Source: Tubiluchus corallicola | Taxonomy: Eukaryota; Priapulida; Priapulimorpha; Priapulimorphida; Tubiluchidae | Assembly: GCA_030141605.1 (NCBI GenBank) | Contig: JAQGDQ010000097.1 | Coordinates: 126,001 to 167,500 of the forward strand | Length of the DNA: 41,500 nucleotides | Reading direction: 5' to 3' | Shown here: in pieces, positions 1 through 10,168 of the stretch | How the letters are laid out: each line of letters starts with the position of its first letter | How positions within the stretch are numbered: the stretch's first letter is position 1 | The notes under the pieces: generated by a model | Seen by the model: only the letters and a program-made list of their open reading frames with translations | Told to the model about the DNA's origin: nothing | Database searches by the model: none | Translations under genes and position numbers: made by a program

Positions 1-216
1 ACCAACCAACCAACCAACAAACAAACAAACAAACAAACAAACAGACAAACAAACAGACAAACAAACAAACAAGCAAACAAATAAATAGACAAACAAACAA
101 ACAAACCAATAAACCAACCTACCAGACAATCAACCAAACAAACAAACACACATGCACACAGCCAACCAAACAAACAAACAATCGAACAAACAAATAAATA
201 AATAAAAAAAAAAAAA
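1..216. repeat. (CAAA)n/(CCAA)n simple repeat
   Basis: Low-complexity tract of CAAA, CCAA and CAGA tetranucleotides running into an A-rich stretch (about 190-220). No coding potential is seen. It runs off the left edge of the window. Confidence 0.9.
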
Positions 217-459
217 AATAACGAAATCACATACCTTCTCCTGAGAGGTAAAAATAATTAAAATAATTATCCGTTATCAGTAACCCTAAACTTTTATTTT
301 ATTTAGTGTGTAATTTTTTTCCTATTTTTCCATTAGTGCCCTTTTTTGTGCCATTTTTTCCATGCCATTGTGCCTGTGTTATTTTTACCTGTTCCATTTT
401 TACTGTGCACCAAGAGAAAGTGCATAAGACTGCTCAGAGCCGTTTGATGCAAAACAACC

Positions 460-640
460 AATAAGGCACCAACCAAACAACTAACCAACCAACAAACCGA
501 CCAATCAGCTAGCCAAACAACCTTCCAACCTCCCAGCCAGTCAACCAACCAACCAAACAACCGATCAACCAACCGACCGACCGACTGATCAACCCAACCA
601 ACCAACCAACCACTAATCAACATCAAACCAACCAACCAGC
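460..640. repeat. Degenerate (AACC)n tetranucleotide tract
   Basis: Imperfect CCAA/ACCA repeats interrupted by CGA and GAT variants. The open frame on the minus strand here is Trp/Gly/Leu/Val-rich and is an artefact of the repeat. A similar decayed tract occurs at 28200-28390. Confidence 0.85.
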
Positions 641-867
641 TGTAGCGACCGTATTTGAGGTCGTTATTCGGATAGAGTGCGAACTCGGGACTTTTGAAAC
701 CTCTAAAAAGACATATTCTGGAAAACTATACTTAGTAGAATGTCCTAAAATGCTATTCTGTACGCCATATTGGGTGAGAGGGACAGTGACGTAATTTGAC
801 ATCAGCCTGAAATCTTTCTGGGGCCATACTGGTTCTTATAGTACACGACATTTGGGAGTACGCTGCA

Positions 868-1142
868 GCATGGTTGATCAGACGGTTAGTGGCAACGCGC
901 CTGCTTTCCGTCTGGAAGGTCGTGAGTTCGGGAGGCCGTGTCATATCATAGACTTAAAAAAAATGGTACCTGTTGCCGTGCCTGGCGCGTGACATTTAGG
1001 TAAAAGTGGAGCAATAATAATCTCTCTTACGTTGTTGTAGATTGGTATTTACAGTCGGCTATTGTAGCTCTTTGAGCTAATGTTAATTGTTCATCCAAAA
1101 GCCGACTTTAAATAATAATAATGATTATTATCATCATCATCA

Positions 1143-1148
<6 letters not shown>
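868..1148 (+). mobile_element. tRNA-derived SINE, copy 1
   Basis: The 5' part looks like a tRNA: an A-box-like GGTTAGTGG, an anticodon-arm-like CTGCTTTCCGTCTGGAAG and a B-box-like GGTCGTGAGTTCG. The body includes GTACCTGTTGCCGTGCCTGG and TTTACAGTCGGCTATTGTAG. The 3' end reads CCGACTTTAAATAATAATAA and passes into a long (ATC)/(ATT) microsatellite, as expected for a SINE with a simple-repeat tail. The region at 19826-20040 shares head, body and order of motifs, so this is a dispersed family. Boundaries are approximate. Confidence 0.65.
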
Positions 1149-1292
<144 letters not shown>

Positions 1293-1679
1293 TTGCACGT
1301 AGGCGCGTATAAAAACAGACACATAGACGAATTTTCATCTTTATACTACTCTATATACTATATACTCTATGTACTCCATTTAACAATGCCCCATTTAATA
1401 CCTCTAATGCAGTGCAATCATTCGTTTTATGCTTTTCAAAGCGTGTGATAATAAACGATGACTCTAATATCAATACGTCGCTCAGTAACTGAAAAGTATA
1501 AATTCATTATTAAGATAATTATTGATTTTTGACTGTTGAGTGTATTGAATGATAAGTTACAATGTGCAGATTGCTGCTTAGGAAAGTCAGCTCATCACTT
1601 AGCCAGTGAAACGATACGATTAGTCTGTGTACGACTCAACCGACTGATTACTTAGTGCAGTAATGACAGGAATTACAGA

Positions 1680-3464
1680 ATGACAGAAATTAAATTGAAA
1701 ATAAGTTCATTCTATGTTTTAATTGCGGTTGTATTTATATATAGAGGTAAGTTGAGTGAAGACCAACTATGATGGGCGTATGATAAACATGCGATTATAT
1801 GAGAAGTTTGCATGGTATTATTTATTGAAATTTGCAAAATAATTCGCAGTTATGTAGCAAGTTGTGAAAAGCCCTAATAATTATCACATTTAACTTAGAA
1901 TTAGAAGTTTATCGAATAAAGTACTTTGACTAACTTAGTTCATTTAGTTGCAGTTATATCAGTTTGATGAAATTTTGTGTATTTTATCACAAATAATGCT
2001 GTCATTTGGTGCCATATCCTCGAACATCAGAATACTTATGACTAGTGAAAGATTTGTCTATTTAATGTTGATTTCGAAAAAATGACCACTTTCCTAATAG
2101 GCAGGATTTTGCGGTGCGGAACTGACTTCACCTAGACGGTGTCTAATGTCAACGAAAAGTTCCACAGTTTAAAAAAAGAAGAAACGTCCACAGCAGCTTA
2201 TCACTTTTATTATCACGTGAAAGATAAAAAAGGGAAAAATCTTATGAAATTGCTGAATATTAACATTTTTGTTTTTTTATATTATTGGCACATATAAAAA
2301 ATATCACATTTAAAAAGGACACTATCACTTTTTGAGATTTTCTCTCTTTTTTAATCTTTCACCTGAATTTAAAAAAAAGCTCAGCGGTGGTTTCAACTCG
2401 CTTTTTCTCAATTTTGGGACTTTTCATTAATTGTACTTATTCTTGGCATTGGGAATTAAATGTGCGTTAGTGTCTACTGACGCAGTTTTTTGTTATAATT
2501 CAGGGACTCGTAATATTATGTTAAGAGACATGAAGGTGCAATTCCTGCAGTGTACGGCAGTTTGTGAAGAACATAATTAATTTCTATTGGTGTGATTTTT
2601 TTGTTTAGAAATTGAGTTTAATCAGCTTTGTTAAGTATTATTTTTAGTGACGGTGCTAATTAAGTTTTGATACCAAAGTTGGATAAAAACGTTAACATAC
2701 AGCTTGGATTTGAACCGGGGACTTTGTGGTTATAAGGTGGGAATCGTTATTAGCAATCCTGGCATTAAGATTATAATAATGAATGAATTAATTAATTTTT
2801 CACGGAAATTTTAGGCTCAAAATAATCAAAATAAAAAAAATCTAATTAGTTAGAACCACTTTGTGCTAGAAATAGTTGACCAGCTATAAAATGGATCACC
2901 GGAGAACTGGGATACCTAGTGGTCTAAGGTATCTGCTAGGTATAAGGCATAAACATTAGAAAGTACCCGTGTTCTATCCAGGCTGATTTCCAACTTTTCC
3001 ACATTTCTTGTCTTTTAAAGATTGGTGTCAAAAATTAATTAACTGTGGGCTTGTACTATAAGATTATTCGTGATTTAACTTATTTTGCATAAGTGTAATT
3101 TTGCATAACGTGAAGGTGAAGCGCAGAACACAAAGGAGTGGGAGCGACTGTCAGAATACGATGACAGAGAATTCTCCAACGTTTTAGTACTTGGGACAAT
3201 CACAACACGCAGCTTGCTAGAATGCACAGCAATGTGCCAACAAAGTGCATGCTGCAAGGCCTACAGCTATGGCGATGATGCTGGCAATATTTGTAAACTT
3301 TTACGTGGTATTGACACTGGTGCAGTGTCAGCAGGAAATGGTTTCACGTACTACGTACCGGTGGAGACTAGTAAGTTTTTTTTAGCAAAAGTGAAACAAA
3401 GATTTAAAATTCAAAGTTAACAGAACAGCTCGCTCCAGCAACAACATATTATTGTTGTTGTTGT

Positions 3465-3504
<40 letters not shown>

Positions 3505-6319
3505 GTTTTTGTTGTTGTTATTCTGCTTTTTATTATTATTATTGTTATTATATGCAATAGCTAATCAATTCTCTTCATGAACGTGCATTTACAATAAAAA
3601 TCATTGTTGTAATCTTTCAAATCATTCTGTCTCCATACATATCTTCAGATAGATTCTGTCTAACAAATATTTGTCTATTGTTAGGTAAATCACTATAAAA
3701 TGTTGAGTTTTGGAAAAGGGATTGAAAAATTAGTAAACGAATGATCAAGCAATGTTTCGCATTCTTTTCAAATGCTAAAGTGTTTTAGGATGTTTGTTTC
3801 CCGGCGAAGTAAACAGTAGAGTTAACCTTGGTACCACGAATGATATCATAGGAGAAAGTTCTGTCACGTGGTCTAGCAACAAAGATCCCTTTCATTCGTA
3901 CAATCTTATAGAGATAGGTGGTTGGTCAGCTTTTTGCCATGACTTGATATACGGAAGTGACAGCTGGATCCAGGTAATATTGTATAGCTGTTAAAACTAC
4001 AGCTAATTTTTGCTTATTTGTTTATTTGCCTCGCTTTACTTTGACAACTTCAAGTAGTTTTGTGTAAAAGAACGTCTTGTACTGGTGAAGTGGTTAATCA
4101 TGCGGGTGGAAATTCACGCAGACAAAAAGACTAATTCACAACTATTTCTGCGCTAATGGAAGTGGTCATGCCTCACAGGGTGTCAGAACTTAACTAAACC
4201 CACTGCATCGCGTTCAAGAGCTAAAATGTAGTCAGACTGTTCTGCGATATTGGCTATAATTATTGCCGTAACCCAAATAGCGGCAGCGTACTCCTCCAAA
4301 ACTGACTAAAATCATAAAATGCCCTTACAAAGTTAAGGAACGTAGTAAATGCCTGTTTATGCTACCACCAAGACAATCGAAGACGCAAGACAAAACAAGA
4401 ATAGGAGCTATGCCCACGTTGTTACAAAAATAACCCAGCAGGCGCACATTTTAGGATGTCAACATCACCTCAGTTAACCCAGGGAAAGTATCACTCTTTC
4501 TCCACCCCATCCTGGCACTTTCTTATTTCCTTGGTAAGATGTTGCCGCCATCAGCTGTTTCTTAGCTCAGTCAGCTATTTGAAGATCTTTGCGCGCAAAG
4601 ACAATTATTATCTACAACAGCAACTATCCAAAACAATTTATTCCTAGTTTTAGAGTAGACTATTTAGGCTTCTTTCGAATACGCAAAAACTTTGTCTAAT
4701 TACATCTTGCATCTTGGAGGGACATTTATAGTTCTTTGGAAAGAAGAGAATTTGGAGAAATCGGGCTCAGCGATGATGCGCATCTCTTTTGCAAATGTCT
4801 TCACCAGGTTGAAGGGTTGCGAATTTACTTAGGCGGAACGTACCAATTTGCCAAATGATATTTTTAATCTCATAATGTTAATTTCGTTGCATTTTCACAG
4901 TTTAACCTAGGCGGAAGTCTTTCAGTAACAGGAGTTGTTCTACAAGGTCGAGGAAATACTGCAGAGTGGGTGACGTCATTTAAATTATCAGTCAGCAGCG
5001 ATGCTGTCACGTGGACCGATTACAAGGAGAACGGCCAAACTAAGGCAAGAGTAAAAGCAATTATGATTTTCTGTGCCGTCATTTTGACTTCAAGGCATTT
5101 ATTTCCAAGATGACGTCATTATTAAATACAGGAAAGAGCCAGCTTGCAAGGAATCTACGAGTGCAAGCGATCGTTCCGACACAAGTGTCATTGTGTAACA
5201 ACGAACACCAACCCAAAACTAGTCAGTATGGTTTTAGAGAAACCTTTTACTATGAATGTAATAACATGGGTGAGATGAGTCTGAGGCATATATACAAGCA
5301 GACTAGAATTCACTAATGAAGTGCGCTCGTTGGCGTCCGGAACCACACTGAGGTTTTGGCTCACGGTTCGGTTGGAGAATCTAAAGATTGTGATGACAAA
5401 ATGCAATGGCTTCCAGTTACACTTGTCAATGAGAGAAACTGAGCCAAAAGAAATAATTAGTGCATTTATGACACAACAATACCAAGGCACAAAAAGTCTT
5501 AACAATAACGAAAAGAGTGAAATTTAAGTACCACAGTACAAGCGGAATAAGTTAAAAAGAGGTGCTATAAAGAAAACACACAAAATATTTGTACTTTACA
5601 TATAAGATTCAGGCGAAGGTCACAACTACAGCTAACAGTTAATCCAAGCAAAACTGTAATTGGCTTTCAAATGATATTTTGTGCCTTGGTATTGCTGTGT
5701 CATAAATGTACTGATTATTTCTTTTGGCTTAATTTCTAGCATTGATGATGACACTTGTGTCCAAATGAACGTTTCCAGTCAGTAAACAACATGTTGAGTT
5801 TACTATTGTTAGTTAGTAGTGAAGAAACAAGTCACGTAAGCCTAAAAAAGTAACGTGATTGAGAAAGTAACAGTTTCTTCCAGGGCACTTTTAGGGTCCT
5901 CTGGATTTAATGGCAGTTGTGGTATGGCGGTGTATTGCTGCAGCGTTCAAGACTAAAAAGATTCTGGAGTTCCAAGAAAGAAAAGTGTTTATTGCATGAA
6001 AACAGTATACTACAGCTTTTTGGCCTAAGTATCAAGAAAATTACAACACAATAGCCATCCTATAGTTGACTGTACTGAGACTTTTGGAGGCTGACACCAA
6101 TCAGGAGATTAACATCTTTTTACGAAAATGCAGACTTGTTGGTCATTGTTATTGTTATTGTTTCAGGTTTTCGTAGGTAGTGCTGATCAACATTCAATCA
6201 CACAGTACAGTCTACACCCCGGAGTCTGTTCAGGTTATCTAAGATTCATTCCAGTAACATTTCATAGTCCTAAAAGGAATCGACCTTGCTACAGAATGGA
6301 TTTCATCTACTGCAGTTAG
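1680..6319 (+). CDS. Secreted PAN/apple plus F5/8 type C (discoidin) domain protein, gene A
   Basis: Five exons join in frame: 1680-1746, 3116-3370, 3789-3973, 4901-5044 and 6167-6319 (267 aa). Exon 1 gives a signal peptide (MTEIKLKISSFYVLIAVV) and a perfect GAG|gtaagt donor. Exon 2 (residues 23-107) is PAN/apple-like, with cysteines at 59, 63, 68, 69 and 82 and the segment YDDREFSNV. Exons 3-5 (residues 108-267) form one discoidin domain: RCLFPGE, GWSAFCH, WIQFNLG, VVLQGRG, WVTSFKLS, YKENGQTK, YLRFIPVTF and a final CYRMDFIYCS. The first and last domain cysteines (109, 266) would pair as in this fold. Discoidin domains bind glycans or membrane lipids; the ligand here is unknown. Intron phases 1,1,0,0 equal those of gene B. 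The exon 2 acceptor (GTGAAG|GT) has a weak pyrimidine tract and was chosen by phase and homology. Intron 4 appears to start with GC (AAG|gcaaga); a GT six bases downstream would add Ala-Arg. A TATAAA lies near 1496. Confidence 0.85.
2704..2770 (-). repeat. tRNA-like fragment (SINE head or tRNA pseudogene)
   Basis: On the minus strand the sequence ends in a B-box-like CCCCGGTTCAAATCCAAGC preceded by an anticodon-arm-like CCCACCTTATAACCACAAAG. The A box is poorly conserved and I cannot fold an intact acceptor stem, so a functional tRNA is unlikely. It lies in intron 1 of gene A. A second possible tRNA-like stretch on the plus strand is at about 2908-2985 (CCTAGTGGTCTAAGG, then TGTTCTATCC). Confidence 0.4.
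3448..3545. repeat. (GTT)n microsatellite
   Basis: GTT repeats from about 3451 to 3520, followed by a short ATT run, in intron 2 of gene A. Confidence 0.93.
5443..5728. repeat. Inverted repeat, 52-bp arms, in gene A intron 4
   Basis: Arm 1 (5443-5494, starting GCCAAAAGAAATAATTAG) is the reverse complement of arm 2 (5677-5728, starting TTTTGTGCCTTGGTATTG), with three differences in 52 positions. The spacer is 182 bp. Read as RNA, two differences become G-U pairs and one is an A-C mismatch, so the gene A transcript could form a long stem here. Weaker similarity continues outward (ACACTTGTCA against GACACTTGTGT). It could be a decayed fold-back transposon or a functional hairpin; nothing else decides between them. 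Confidence 0.8.
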
Positions 6320-6724
6320 ACCGGGTGACGACCATGTGAAGCAATTGCGAGTGGAGTAGGCATCATGTGTCGAGAACACGAACACGTTTAGGACCAATCG
6401 CTTGAAACTAAGCGCCGCCAGGATTGCATTTTACAACCAACCAATCATACTTTTCCTGACATTCACTATTATTTTTTAAATAATACTCAGTATTTAAAAA
6501 TGTTTAATATTGGACAAGGATACTGTGATGGTCAGTTATATCACCCATCATTGTCGCAACACGGATTTTTATATATCTATCGTATGATGCCGTATGTGTA
6601 TAATTAATGATCTAATAACCTTATTGATTTATTGCACTGTTTATTCAAACCTATATAGCATTGCGTGTTTTTGTAAAATTTTGGCACTAGATGGCTCTGG
6701 CCGCTCATTTCTCTACTTACCTGT

Positions 6725-6730
6725 AATAAA
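6725..6730 (+). terminator. Candidate polyadenylation signal AATAAA, gene A
   Basis: First canonical AATAAA on the plus strand after the gene A stop, about 405 bases downstream. The 3' UTR would contain 6320-6750, where nothing else is recognised. Confidence 0.4.
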
Positions 6731-6989
6731 GGTTACCTGAAATTCAAATATCAAATGTCTTCAACCTGTTTTAGGACCTTACTAGAGAGTTCGTGTTTTA
6801 CGTTAAATATTCTGATTGCCAAAGTTACAGGGTGGTGGAGTTTTGCAGGTTAGCCCACACCCTGAGGTTATTTTATATGACTGGACACCAAGCTTGGTAT
6901 GATCCTGTATTTAATGGCTCTCGTATGCAGTGAGATGACTTACGACAAAGACGATGGGTTTGCATACTTTTGTTTGCTCGTTGTTTGTT

Positions 6990-7376
6990 GTGATAACACT
7001 GTCTTGACATTCCAAGAGACAAGTGCTTTCTAACCATATTTCAACCACCAGAACAAGACTCAAATTCTCACTGGATAGTAGCGGAAACCTTCGTTGGGGA
7101 GCTGAAACCAGTCGAGGATCACATAATCGAAGTTCCACCAGGACTAATGATCTGTCTATTTGTCTGGACCAATGGTTGTGTTTGTCACTCGGCAAAACAA
7201 CGAAGTCTGGCTTTATTACGCGGAGTTCTGAGACAATTAGGCACGAGTTCAACCACTCGATTGCTGGAGCAGTTTCGAAGCGTGGTTCATACGAAGGCTG
7301 ATTGGTGACCATTGGCAAGGAGTTACTGGCGAGGACGTGTGTTTCACCAGTGACATCCACGTTGCCTACGCAAATA
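6990..7376 (+). other. Unidentified open region with downstream AATAAA
   Basis: From just after a TAA at about 6991 to a TGA at about 7300, one plus-strand frame is open for about 100 codons. It reads HCLDIPRDKCFLTIFQPPEQ at its start and RSLALLRGVLRQLG and HTKADW near its end. AATAAA follows at about 7371, so a terminal exon is conceivable. The stretch is richer in GC than its surroundings. Another plus frame (7023-7301) and a minus frame (7360-6911) are also open, so frame choice is uncertain. I do not recognise a family. It lies in the convergent gap between gene A and gene B. It may be an exon, a retrotransposon relic, or chance openness. Confidence 0.25.
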
Positions 7377-8272
7377 AATGAATATCCTGTAAATTTGGCG
7401 TATAAAAGTGGCGGAAACGCTCGAGAACCCTGAACACAGTACTCTGATTTACTAACATCCTGACAAGAAAAGGGGTATCTGAAGTAGGTTTCAGAAAAAA
7501 ATCGCCTTAAAAGATTATATCAGTTACAGCAATTTTATTCTTATAAAAATTATCGTACTCGCTTTGAAAGGAATTTTTGTTTGTTTTCATTTTAGACCTC
7601 CCGCAATACTATTCCGAGGTCGCCATTACATGACGTCACTACGCAAACGTAAATCAGGGGAAGAAAAGGTAATGTTAAATTATGTCCCAAAAAACTTTCC
7701 ATTCAAATCTATATAGTTTAGCTTTCGCTTACCTGGTGGAAAAACTTATGTGACTGGAAAAGAAAATTACTCCGTGGTGGCGGAAGGACTTTTGAAAAAA
7801 GTTTAAGGCTCAGTCACGAAACGTTACGTGAATAGTATGAATTCTGAATCGATTGAAGGACTGGGATTTTTGATCAGCCATTTAGAAACAAGTTGGTGAC
7901 CATAAAATCATTTTTGAAAAAGTCTTCGGTTCTGCTATTTTGCAATTGATCGTCATAAATCTTTATAAGAATATCCTAGAATGAATTAAACATTGACTGA
8001 AAGAAACAGAGTTTTGACCTGACGTCCTAGATTCAAGGAGCGATCATATAATTTGAAAAAATCCATCTATATGAATCCTATGTCATTTTCTAAAGAAAAC
8101 TTTAAAACCTAAAATCTAAACCTGTGAATGAACGCATTACAACAGATTTTGAATCAATAAGATGATGTTTCAATAAAAAGATTTATAAAAAAGTACGTAG
8201 TACAAAAAATCAAACCAAAGAATAGTTCATGTGAACGATACTCTTTAGTAAACTAAACAGGCCTTGGCAAAT
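7377..8272. other. Intergenic, no confident gene
   Basis: AT-rich sequence. One exon-like stretch at about 7596-7667 is bounded by TTTTAG and AAG|gtaatg and is open in one frame (PPAILFRGRHYMTS), but no partner exon was found. Confidence 0.3.
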
Positions 8273-8378
8273 GTTTTACTTCTCCACACAAAAGTGGATT
8301 AGGATTAGGATTAGTATTAGGCTTAAGGTTAGAATTTGGGTTGGAGTTAGGGTATTTATTTTGTACGGGGAAGTGTAC
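8273..8378. mobile_element. Small inverted-repeat element with telomere-like core, copy 1
   Basis: The ends are inverted copies: ACTTCTCCACACAAAA at 8278-8293 and, as reverse complement of 8359-8374, ACTTCCCCGTACAAAA. Between them is a decayed run of GGATTA/GGTTAG hexamers resembling the animal telomere unit TTAGGG. A second element with the same layout and related ends lies at 27994-28153. No coding capacity, so it would be a nonautonomous element. Target duplications are not clear. Confidence 0.55.
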
Positions 8379-9103
8379 ATCCGTTCCAGGCATTGTCTGT
8401 AAGTCAGGCGTCGGCTGGGTAACACCTCATCACTGTCAGAATAACGTTTTTTTGCATTGAAGCATCACCATAATATATTGCAAACAATAAAAATGTATTA
8501 CATAAAAACTCACAGTGCAGGGTATAATAGACTACAGAATAGAATACGATTTTTAACACATTAAATTGCACTATATTTATTCCTTTATTAATATTAATGA
8601 AACATTAATGGCATTCTAATTAAACGTATTAGCACATAAATAGATCAATATTAAATGTATGGGTTAATTAGTGCGACAACTAACGCAATAAGCACAGCAA
8701 TTTGTTGTAATTAATGAAATTAGATAACTTGTGATTAAAGTAACATCATTAGCAATTTATGAACATTTAACCACACTTACCACATGTTGCCACATCATAT
8801 TAGTGGCCCACAAATTACATTGAAGCAAATTCATCGTTTCCTCTATTAGCGATCAAAAAGATTATAACTTTATAGGCACTATGTTTAGGCGGCCTATAAG
8901 AGGGCATGTGACATGATTTAGATGGGTTTTTTCAAGGGTTCCATATTTGTAGGCACTCCAACTCAGAGAAATGGAGAGCCATGGCAAAGGGTATATGCAG
9001 TAGCTATATTTTTATGGAAGGACCCCTGTGTAATAACACTGAAGGCAGATCGGCTAAAAACAGAAACATTACGCAACTACACACATTTTTGTCATTAAGG
9101 AAT
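8379..9103. other. Intergenic, AT-rich
   Basis: No open frame, RNA gene or recognisable repeat was seen here; it lies beyond the 3' end of gene B. Confidence 0.5.
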
Positions 9104-9113
9104 TTTATTTATT
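9104..9113 (-). terminator. Candidate polyadenylation signals, gene B
   Basis: Two overlapping AATAAA hexamers on the minus strand, about 70 bases after the gene B stop codon. Confidence 0.6.
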
Positions 9114-9179
9114 TTATAGTGAATGAATGCACTTTAATTAATCTGTCGATTAATTGATTTATGAAATTCCACAAAACCG

Positions 9180-10121
9180 TTAAATGCCAGTCAAGCAATA
9201 GTTTAAGTCCAATCTATAGCAAGGTCTATTTTGCGGCGAAACAAATGTCATTGGTGTAAATCTGACATATTTTGCTTTTATTCCTGGATACAAGCTGTAT
9301 TCTCGCAAGGTATGTTGATTTGAAACTCCAGTGAAAATCTGAAAAATGAAAACAATTAATGTCTCAGAGGACAAGGTTGGTGTCTTTTCACAATTCACAT
9401 GCAGCCTGCAGACTGTAACTGAAAAAATTAACATTAAAAGTAAACCGGACGATTGATTAGACTCAAATCTCGTTTTTATTTACTATCCAAAATATACATT
9501 TTCTTGCCTATAAAAGTTTCTTACCAATTGTTTCTACTATTTCAATAATTACCTTGGAAACTTTATTAACGACAATCGAACACAGCTATCGTGTCCGTCA
9601 CAAACTAATCATGTTTGTGCAATGGTAGGTATCTTTCCTGCGCGTCATGCACGTTTGAGTAATCGAAGACGGAGAAGTGAAGTCACGAAAATAAGTTCTA
9701 TGTTGCACTGACGTCACAGACGAACACTGCAGTTCATGATCATGATGATGATGGTACCTCGCCTATTTGTCGGCCACACGAATGTGACAAAAAGGCGCCA
9801 TTGTCCGTCTTAGTGGATTCGCTGGGCTGCGCGTAGCTTTGAAAGTTATTTAATCTAAGCGATTTAAACTAAGCCTTGATTTATAGAAGTTGATGTACTT
9901 TTCAATTACGTACTTTATTTTGAACTAATGTCTACACAATCGTCCAGTTTTCCTTTAAATTTTAATTTTATGTCTTCATCTATAATTATTATGTAGAGTG
10001 TATGTACCCTATAGATTTCACATTTCAAACGTGTTTTATATTATGTTATTTCGAGATTAGGTAAGCGCTACATAACAATACCCAACGAAACCAAAACTTA
10101 GAGATGAAAAAGACGACTGAG

Positions 10122-10168
<47 letters not shown>

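Noticed and set aside
333-635. 100-aa minus-strand open frame rich in Trp, Gly, Leu and Val
   Set aside because: It is the translation of a degenerate AACC repeat and has no independent coding signal.
5188-5505. 105-aa minus-strand open frame and two plus-strand frames in gene A intron 4
   Set aside because: They overlap the inverted repeat, show no motif and are inside an intron of a gene whose exons are clear.
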